A stretch of DNA of 64,000 bases from Thermohalobaculum sp039026375 (lineage in GTDB: Bacteria > Pseudomonadota > Alphaproteobacteria > Rhodobacterales > Rhodobacteraceae): assembly GCA_039026375.1 (NCBI GenBank), contig JBCCML010000003.1:88978-152977 (forward strand), given 5' to 3'. This document shows positions 58,358-64,000 of the stretch, piece by piece. The position numbers and the translations under genes were made by a program. The notes beneath the pieces are model-generated. The model did not search any database. It saw only the letters and a list, made by a program, of their open reading frames with translations, and had not been told where the DNA came from. Each line of letters starts with the position of its first letter. The first letter of the stretch is position 1.

Positions 58358-58372
58358 CAGACACAGGAGGTG

Positions 58373-58930
58373 ATGTTGTCCACGACGACCCAAACACTGT
58401 TAGACGCGGCTGAGGAACGCCTGCGGCTTGGCGGCTTTCACGCTGTCAGCTTCCGCGATCTGGCCACTGATCTGGGTATCAAAAGCGCCAGCGTGCACTA
58501 CCACTTCCCCAAAAAGGCGGATCTGGGCGTTGCCGTGGTCGAGCGCTATGCCGAGCGCTTCTTTGACGATCTCGATGCAAGGGTCGATGCGGGTGAGGCA
58601 AAGATCCTGGCCTTCATTGCAGCTTACCGCGCCGCCCTGACCGAAAAGAACCTGCCATGTCTGTGCGGGATCATGGGCAGCGAGGTAAACGGCTTGCCCG
58701 AGCCCGTGCAGATCGCTGTCACCGTCTTCTTGCAGCGCAATGTCGACTGGCTTGAAAGCGCGTTTAGTGAAGCTGGCATCGATGAGCCACGCTCTCAGGC
58801 GTTGCACGCAGCCGCTGCGCTGCAGGGCGCGATGTTGATGGCGGCCAATCTGGGCGGTGCACGGGCGTTTGACGCGGTCGCGGCCGAGGTCGTGAGTGCC
58901 GTGCGGGCAAAAATCCGCCGGGCAAATTAA
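58373..58930 (+). CDS. TetR family transcriptional regulator
   Basis: 185 residues. The start is one of three near codons (GTG 58370, ATG 58373, TTG 58376), with AGGAGG at 58365-58370; the TTG has the better spacing, the ATG is the default. The helix-turn-helix lies at about residues 20-50 (GGFHAVSFRDLATDLG, then SASVHYHFPKKADLG), typical of TetR. The ligand domain contains two Cys residues (LPCLCGIMGSE), so a thiol- or metal-responsive role is possible. It is probably the regulator of the divergent cupin gene and of itself. It overlaps the convergent ggt by 4 nt. Confidence 0.9.
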   Translation: MLSTTTQTLLDAAEERLRLGGFHAVSFRDLATDLGIKSASVHYHFPKKADLGVAVVERYAERFFDDLDARVDAGEAKILAFIAAYRAALTEKNLPCLCGIMGSEVNGLPEPVQIAVTVFLQRNVDWLESAFSEAGIDEPRSQALHAAAALQGAMLMAANLGGARAFDAVAAEVVSAVRAKIRRAN

Positions 58931-60444
58931 GCGATCAGGCTAACGCCAGAGCGGCGGGGATCACCGGCCGCCTGAAAGCCGCGGCCAGGGTCAAAGTGCA
59001 CACCGTGCGCGCCGCCGAAAAACATGGATTGCTCGGACCAGGGCGTTGCCTCGGGCCACTCATCTAAAATGGCGGCCCGCAGCGCATCGCCGCCTAGGTC
59101 TTCAAAGTCGACCTTCACTGGATCGCCAGCTTCAACATGGATGCGCGGGGCCTCGATCGCGTCGGACATCGGCATCTCGCAATCGATTAGGTTTATCAGC
59201 ACCTGTAGCAACGCCGAGCGGATCCGGTTAGAGCCGCCCGATCCCAGCATGGCAAAACGCCCATCCGGCCAGTTCGCCACCAACGGCGCCATCATAGAGG
59301 CAAGGCGCGTGTCTGGCTGCCAAACCTCGAAGCCAGCGGGCAACAGATCAGACTCACCCATCATATTGTTCGGCATGATCCCCGTTCCCGGCACGATCAT
59401 GCCCGCGCCTTCGCCGTTCGACAGGGTCATGGCCGCGCCCATCCCATCGCCATCGACGATCGAGATTTGGGTGGTCCCGCGGGTGGCGGCAGCCCGGCCC
59501 TTAAGCTGGGTACGGTAACGTTGCAGCAAATCACCGGCCAATAACCGGGCGGCCCCGGCATCAGGTGCTTGGTCCAGGGCACTGTCGATCCGGGCCCGGG
59601 TCGTCGCCTCCAGCCCCGCCGTCAGGGTCGAAGGGTCAGGCTGGTGGGGCAGCAGCCCCAAGCCGAAACCGATCAGCGCGCCGCCGAGCGCTGGCGGCGG
59701 GTTCAGCGCCACATCAACGCCCGACCGGGTCACGCGCAATGCCTGGCGCCAAGTCGGCCGGTAGGCGCGCAGATCCTGGGCATCGATATGCCCGCCATTG
59801 TGCGTCACAGATAACAGCGCCTGAGCGACCTCACCCTCGGTGACAAAGCGCGGACCCCCGGCGCCGTACTCCTCCAGCACATCCGCGAAATCGGGATTGC
59901 GGTAGGGCGCGCCCAAGCCCAACAAGGCATCTTCCTCGCAGAACTGGGCGACGGCGCTGGGGGTGGACGTGTAGATCGTTTCGACAATGCGGAACAACCG
60001 CGCCTGAAACTCATTAATCTGCACGCCCTGTCGCGCCACTGCGCAGGCCGGTTGGACCAATGCCTTCATGGGAATCCGCCCAAAACGGGCATGCGCCTCG
60101 ACCAGGCCTGGAGCCACGCCAGGCACCGCGATGGTCCCGGCGCCCACGTGAAATTCCTGAGTGGTTGTGCCGAAATCAGCGAGAACGGATCGAAAATTCA
60201 GGTCTTCCGGCGGCACGTGTCGTGCAGGTGTTTGGACAAAGAAGTCCAACAACTCCGCCTTACCCGATCCGGGCCGCACCATCAGGAAGCCGCCGCCTAA
60301 CAGGCCTGCTAAAACCGGTTCAGCGACCATGGCGGCAAACGCTGCCGCGATCGCAGCGTCAACCGCAGTCCCGCCGTCGCGAAGAATATCTGCCGCTGCC
60401 TCAGCTGTAACCTCGTGCCCACAAGCAACTGCAAATGACGTCAT
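58927..60444 (-). CDS. ggt: Gamma-glutamyltransferase family protein
   Basis: 505 residues. Ntn-hydrolase gamma-glutamyltranspeptidase fold, shorter than E. coli Ggt and without a signal peptide. The N-terminus GHEVTAEAAADILRDGGTAVDAAIAA and LGGGFLMVRPG are typical. The autoprocessing Thr is in RGTTQISIVDGDGMGAAMTL (about residue 323), and GIMPNNMMGESDLLP and RFAMLGSGGSNRIRSALLQV carry the substrate-binding loop. A cytoplasmic member of the family could act in glutathione or gamma-glutamyl amide turnover. Its stop overlaps the TetR gene. Confidence 0.92.
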   Translation of the reverse strand: MTSFAVACGHEVTAEAAADILRDGGTAVDAAIAAAFAAMVAEPVLAGLLGGGFLMVRPGSGKAELLDFFVQTPARHVPPEDLNFRSVLADFGTTTQEFHVGAGTIAVPGVAPGLVEAHARFGRIPMKALVQPACAVARQGVQINEFQARLFRIVETIYTSTPSAVAQFCEEDALLGLGAPYRNPDFADVLEEYGAGGPRFVTEGEVAQALLSVTHNGGHIDAQDLRAYRPTWRQALRVTRSGVDVALNPPPALGGALIGFGLGLLPHQPDPSTLTAGLEATTRARIDSALDQAPDAGAARLLAGDLLQRYRTQLKGRAAATRGTTQISIVDGDGMGAAMTLSNGEGAGMIVPGTGIMPNNMMGESDLLPAGFEVWQPDTRLASMMAPLVANWPDGRFAMLGSGGSNRIRSALLQVLINLIDCEMPMSDAIEAPRIHVEAGDPVKVDFEDLGGDALRAAILDEWPEATPWSEQSMFFGGAHGVHFDPGRGFQAAGDPRRSGVSLIA

Positions 60445-60925
60445 GTGTCCCCCGCTTCGCCGCGCGCGACACTATCGATCCCAAGCTGGAGTGCAACGGG
60501 CAGTGGCGGCTCAGCAGTCGGAAAAGGTTGAGCCCGGCAGCGTAGGGGACTGCCGGGCTCGGGGATCCGGAGGTTGGGGTAAATCGGCGGAAATGGGGAC
60601 GTCCGCCTCTCCGGATCTTGGGGCGCGCGAGGCGCGGCCTTTGCCTTTTGAGCGCGCCATACCACGCGTCGCTTCAAGTGGTGTTTGTCGTTGATCGGAC
60701 GGCATCAGCACGGGTCCGACGCTACGTACTGACTTGCCTTGGGGCAAAATCCTCCGTTACCGCCGCCATATCTGGCGCCTTTAGAATTTCCTGTGCTGCC
60801 TGGTCGATTCGGTGGGGTGACCGACACCGATGACAGTATGGTAAACTTTTTGTGATGCAACATTATAACAATATTGCAGCGCAAAAAATTGCGCAGCGGA
60901 AGGGTCAAAAAGCCGATTATAAACG
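60445..60925. other. Intergenic region between ggt and pckA
   Basis: About 480 nt without a supported gene. Most is GC-rich, but 60830-60925 is an A/T-rich island with a perfect minus-strand TATAAT (60867-60862) and the palindrome GCGCAA-AAAA-TTGCGC (60879-60894). GCCCGGCAG / CTGCCGGGC at 60531-60560 also pair as a hairpin. The island could hold the ggt promoter with a 400-nt leader, or a small RNA. Confidence 0.4.
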
Positions 60926-60950
60926 AAAAAGACCCGCGTGTTCGCGCGGG
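60926..60950 (-). terminator. Rho-independent terminator after pckA
   Basis: Minus strand CCCGCG (60950-60945), loop of 6, CGCGGG (60938-60933), then TCTTTTT (60932-60926). A 6-bp GC stem with a T-run, about 29 nt after the pckA stop. Confidence 0.85.
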
Positions 60951-60978
60951 CCCTAATTAACAGGAGGCATGGTGAGAC

Positions 60979-62583
60979 TCAGGCGGCTTTCGGCGCTGCG
61001 GCCTTAACCTCGTCACCGACATGCGGTTCGTACTGAGCGAAGTTGTCGATGAACATCTGGATCAGTTCAGCGGCCTGCTTGTCATAGGCAGCAGCGTCTT
61101 CCCAGGTACGGCGCGGGTTCAGCAGCACGTCCGACACGCCTGGGCAGGCCACCGGCACATGGAAGCCGAAATTCTCGTCCACCCGGAAGTCACCCTTGGC
61201 CAGCGTGCCGTTTAGAGCCGCCGCCAATAGGGCACGAGTCGCCCGGATCGGCATACGCGAGCCTTCGCCATAGCCGCCACCGGTCCAGCCGGTGTTCACC
61301 AGCCAGCAGGTGGCGCCGGTCGAGGCGATCTTCTCGCGCAGCAGGGCGCCGTAGACTTCCGGCCGCCGCGTCATGAAGGGCGCCCCAAAACAGGTAGAGA
61401 ACGTCGACTGCGCACCGGCCACACCCTTTTCGGTCCCGGCAACCTTGGCAGTGAAGCCGGACAGGAAGTGATATTCGGCCTGCGCCGGCGTCAACCGCGC
61501 AATGGGTGGCATGACACCGAAGGCATCGCAGGTCAGCATGACGATGTTCTTTGGCGTGCCCGCCAGCCCCGTGGCCGACGCATTCGGAATGTAATCCAGC
61601 GGGTAGGCACAACGCATGTTCGGCGTCAGTGAGCTGTCTTCGAAATCCAACTCCTTCGTGTGCGGGTCGTAGATCATGTTCTCGACCACGGTGCCGAACA
61701 TCGAGGTCGTGGCGAAGATCTCGGGCTCGGCCTCAGGGCTCAGCGAGATCGTCTTGGCGTAGCAACCGCCCTCGAAGTTGAAGATGCCTTTGTCATCCCA
61801 GCCATGTTCGTCATCGCCAAGCAGCGTGCGCGCCGGGTCGGCAGACAACGTCGTCTTCCCGGTACCCGACAATCCGAAAAAGACGGCAGACGCTTCTGGT
61901 TGGCCCGGCAGGTGGTTGGCCGAGCAGTGCATCGGCATCACGCCCTTGCCCGGCAGGATGTAGTTCATGACCGAGAAGATGCCCTTCTTGTTCTCGCCAG
62001 CGTAGGAGCTGTCTCCCACCAGGATCAGGCCCTGTTCAAAGCTGACCGCGATGACAGTTTCCGACCGGCAGCCATGGCGTTCTGGGTCTGCCTTGAAGCT
62101 GGGAACGTTCACGACCATGAACTCGGACGTGAAATTTGCCAGTTCGGCGACCTCGGGACGGCGGAGCATGTGGCGAATGAACAGCGAGTGCCAGGCCATT
62201 TCGTTGACCATGCGCACGTTCAGGCGGTGGCTGGGATCGGCGCCGCAGTAGAGATCCTGGACAAAAACTTCGCGGCCCTGGAGGTGAGCGAACATGTCGG
62301 CCTTCAGGACCTCGAAATGCGCGGGGTCCATCGCCTTGTTGTTGTCCCACCAGACATGGTCCACCACGGAAGGCTCGCGCACTACGAATTTATCCTGCGG
62401 CGACCGGCCCGTGTGCTTTCCCGTTTCACAGAGGAATGCACCACCACGACCCAGCGTGCCCTCGCCGCGGACCACAGCGGCTTCGACCAGGGCGGCCTCC
62501 TGAAGGTTATAGTGAACCTGATCCAGCCCGTGCAGGCCGGCGTCCTCGATGCGAAACTTTGGATTGAAGACGCCAGTATCCAT
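60979..62583 (-). CDS. pckA: Phosphoenolpyruvate carboxykinase (ATP)
   Basis: 534 residues, ATP-dependent PckA. It decarboxylates oxaloacetate to phosphoenolpyruvate in gluconeogenesis. Visible motifs: GGAFLCETGKHTGRSPQDKF, the HCSANHLPGQPEASAVFFG segment, the kinase-1a loop FFGLSGTGKTTLSADP (about 238-250), metal-binding GDDEHGWDDKGIFNFEGG, and the C-terminal TGWTGGGYGEGSRMPIRATR. It has its own terminator. Upstream lies divergent chvI, an arrangement kept in many alphaproteobacteria. Confidence 0.97.
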   Translation of the reverse strand: MDTGVFNPKFRIEDAGLHGLDQVHYNLQEAALVEAAVVRGEGTLGRGGAFLCETGKHTGRSPQDKFVVREPSVVDHVWWDNNKAMDPAHFEVLKADMFAHLQGREVFVQDLYCGADPSHRLNVRMVNEMAWHSLFIRHMLRRPEVAELANFTSEFMVVNVPSFKADPERHGCRSETVIAVSFEQGLILVGDSSYAGENKKGIFSVMNYILPGKGVMPMHCSANHLPGQPEASAVFFGLSGTGKTTLSADPARTLLGDDEHGWDDKGIFNFEGGCYAKTISLSPEAEPEIFATTSMFGTVVENMIYDPHTKELDFEDSSLTPNMRCAYPLDYIPNASATGLAGTPKNIVMLTCDAFGVMPPIARLTPAQAEYHFLSGFTAKVAGTEKGVAGAQSTFSTCFGAPFMTRRPEVYGALLREKIASTGATCWLVNTGWTGGGYGEGSRMPIRATRALLAAALNGTLAKGDFRVDENFGFHVPVACPGVSDVLLNPRRTWEDAAAYDKQAAELIQMFIDNFAQYEPHVGDEVKAAAPKAA

Positions 62584-62902
62584 GAGCGCTTACTCCCGTT
62601 CTTCGGCTGCCCTTCAGCTAGGCGCCGTTTTCCCCGGGTCCAGTCACCCAACTGGCCCCTTCACGCACGTTCCGGGCTGTCAAAGCCGCCAGACCTGCAG
62701 CTTCTGTCTTGCCGGAAGGTGCCGGGGTCATAATCGGTCACCCCAGGCGCGTCCACACGCAATCGGGAGAATTCGACCCCTTACTGCCCTGATCAGTTCG
62801 CAATGGGACGGACTGGATCGTATGCAGACAGCGATTGTGCCGTTAGGATACGCAAGTATGGGGCGAGGTGGATGACAAAAAGAATCGTTTCGAGGGCTGC
62901 AT
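62584..62902. other. Divergent promoter region between pckA and chvI
   Basis: 319 nt without a gene. It must hold the pckA and chvI promoters. I see no standard -35/-10 pair that I would trust. GAGGG just before the chvI ATG is its ribosome site. Confidence 0.6.
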
Positions 62903-63604
62903 ATGGCGACGATCGCTCTGGTAGATGACGACAGGAACATCCTGACATCCGTGTCGATGGTGTTGGAAGCTGAAGGTTACGAAGTCCGCACATACACAGA
63001 CGGTGCAACGGCATTGACGGCGCTAAGCCAGGATGAGCCCGACCTCGCCATCCTGGATATCAAGATGCCGCGCATGGACGGCATGGAACTGTTGCGCCGG
63101 CTTCGGCTGAAATCCGAGATGCCGGTAATCTTTCTAACGTCCAAAGACGAAGAAATTGACGAGGTTATCGGCCTTCGAATGGGGGCGGACGATTACGTTC
63201 GAAAACCGTTTTCCCAACGCCTGCTGGTCGAGCGGATCCGTGCTGTCCTTCGGCGCCGCGAGGCCGCCGAGGACCCGGGGCTGGACCGGAACGAAGCCGA
63301 CCGGGTGATCCGACGGGGCAAATTGGAAATGGACCCGATGCGGCATTTGACGCTGTGGGAAGGGGACAACGTTACCCTGACGGTCACTGAATTTCTGATT
63401 CTGCATGCCTTGGCGCAGCGGCCAGGCTTTGTGAAAAGCCGCGACCAGCTGATGGATGCGGCCTACGACGACCAGGTCTATGTGGATGACCGCACGATCG
63501 ACAGCCACATCAAACGCATCAGGAAAAAGTTCCGGGATGTTGCCGACGACTTCAATTCAATCGAGACACTTTACGGTGTCGGATATCGATACCGGGAAGT
63601 CTGA
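62903..63604 (+). CDS. chvI: Response regulator ChvI (OmpR family)
   Basis: 233 residues. Receiver domain with acidic pocket in IALVDDDRN (Asp8-10), phosphoacceptor Asp52 in LAILDIKMPRMDG, Thr/Ser in VIFLTSKDEE and Lys in DDYVRKPFSQ. The winged-helix output domain has LTVTEFLILHALAQRPGFVKS, then DRTIDSHIKRIRKKFRD and a final TLYGVGYRYRE. ChvI with its kinase ChvG controls envelope, acid and carbon responses in alphaproteobacteria, including pckA in some. The chvG start lies 121 nt downstream. Confidence 0.95.
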   Translation: MATIALVDDDRNILTSVSMVLEAEGYEVRTYTDGATALTALSQDEPDLAILDIKMPRMDGMELLRRLRLKSEMPVIFLTSKDEEIDEVIGLRMGADDYVRKPFSQRLLVERIRAVLRRREAAEDPGLDRNEADRVIRRGKLEMDPMRHLTLWEGDNVTLTVTEFLILHALAQRPGFVKSRDQLMDAAYDDQVYVDDRTIDSHIKRIRKKFRDVADDFNSIETLYGVGYRYREV

Positions 63605-63725
63605 CGCCCTACTTGATTGGCAAAGCCTGAAACTTGCCACAAATTGTTCTGATACTTCAGGATGTCTGGCTTTAGGTGCCAGGCTAATTGACGACGCATT
63701 TTCGCCGTAGGCCAATGGAGCAAAA

Positions 63726-64000
63726 GTGCTGACACGCGCGGGCAATAGCGATCCGCATGAAGGACCGGTTGGTCTGGATGACAGGCCGCGTCCAGCGTCA
63801 TCGCGCCAGCGGGTTATTAAGGGCCTGATACAGTCGGCACCGTTTTCCTCGCTACAGCGGCTGATCATTTTCTTTAACCTGTTGGGTCTGATCGTGCTGG
63901 TCGGCGGCATGACCTACCTGTCGGACAAACGGAACCACCTATTGGAGGTCTATGTCGACTCGATGCGCAAGCAGGGACAGGTGATCGCGGCAAGTATCGC
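63726..64000 (+). CDS. chvG: Sensor histidine kinase ChvG (N-terminal part, cut by window edge)
   Basis: 91 codons open to the window end from a GTG at 63726, with GGAG upstream. The reading begins MLTRAGNSDPHEG, has a basic cytoplasmic segment, and then a membrane helix (LIIFFNLLGLIVLVGGMTYL, about residues 45-64). SDKRNHLLEVYVDSMRKQGQ follows at the start of the periplasmic domain. This matches the ChvG N-terminus (StimuLus/ExoS-ChvG type), and the preceding chvI confirms the pair. Kinase domains lie outside the window. Confidence 0.9.
   Translation, partial: MLTRAGNSDPHEGPVGLDDRPRPASSRQRVIKGLIQSAPFSSLQRLIIFFNLLGLIVLVGGMTYLSDKRNHLLEVYVDSMRKQGQVIAASI

Noticed and set aside
61660..62733. 357-codon frame antisense to pckA
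   Set aside because: pckA on the other strand is complete; no similarity in the antisense reading.

Overview
The window reads as a chromosomal segment of an alphaproteobacterium of the order Rhodobacterales (Roseobacter-like). The signs are the order hemC-hemD-Mic60-hemY, the short HisG paired with HisZ next to HisS, a probable methylsuccinyl-CoA dehydrogenase of the ethylmalonyl-CoA pathway, pckA beside chvI-chvG, and the glnK-amtB pair. Genes are tightly packed, with many 1-8 nt overlaps. I see no rRNA, insertion sequence, prophage or CRISPR array.

Layout. 1-9 kb: heme biosynthesis genes with a Mic60-like membrane protein on the minus strand, then tsaD, YciI and EVE genes, RidA, rsmI and an LpoA-like lipoprotein. 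9-18 kb: glnD, murJ, a patatin-like lipoprotein, then hisS-hisZ-hisG on the minus strand. 18-28.5 kb: a racemase-family protein, an aldo/keto reductase, a capE-capF-capG set for an L-FucNAc-type sugar nucleotide, a polysaccharide tyrosine autokinase, an orphan CueR-like regulator and a large glycoside-hydrolase-like protein with three tandem C-terminal modules, closed by a CAT-anticodon tRNA. 28.6-39.5 kb: an acetolactate-synthase-like enzyme with an aldehyde dehydrogenase, TrkH, a UvrD/PcrA helicase with an extra coiled-coil segment, amtB-glnK and pncB. 39.5-46 kb: a PHB-depolymerase-like protein without its serine nucleophile, a hotdog-like protein, a tripartite tricarboxylate transporter (tctCBA) with twin GntR-type operator sequences, and dapF. 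46-53 kb: mtaB, ftsY, an operon of six small double-glycine leader peptides, two transporter genes and yciB. 53-64 kb: folK, a NYN-domain protein, a family 5 uracil-DNA glycosylase, a SnoaL-like protein, mcd, a cupin/TetR divergent pair, gamma-glutamyltransferase, pckA, chvI and the start of chvG.

The most unusual item is the peptide operon at 48724-50039. Six consecutive short genes each encode a 21-23 residue N-terminus ending in Gly-Gly and carrying an acidic/hydrophobic L-x-x-x-x-L-like motif, followed by six unrelated, cysteine-free 38-60 residue tails. One tail is built of three tandem repeats. No maturation enzyme, C39 peptidase or dedicated exporter lies in the window, so this looks like an orphan leader-peptide or secreted-peptide locus.

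Functional links: GlnD is the enzyme that would uridylylate GlnK at Tyr51, and GlnK would gate the adjacent AmtB. A sigma-54-like promoter and an NtrC-like dyad lie upstream of glnK. PckA and Mcd point to gluconeogenic growth on C2/C4 compounds, and ChvI-ChvG lies beside pckA. Four of eight convergent protein-gene pairs overlap by exactly 4 nt at their stop codons.

Gene calls rest on reading translated sequence and remembered family motifs. No database search was run.
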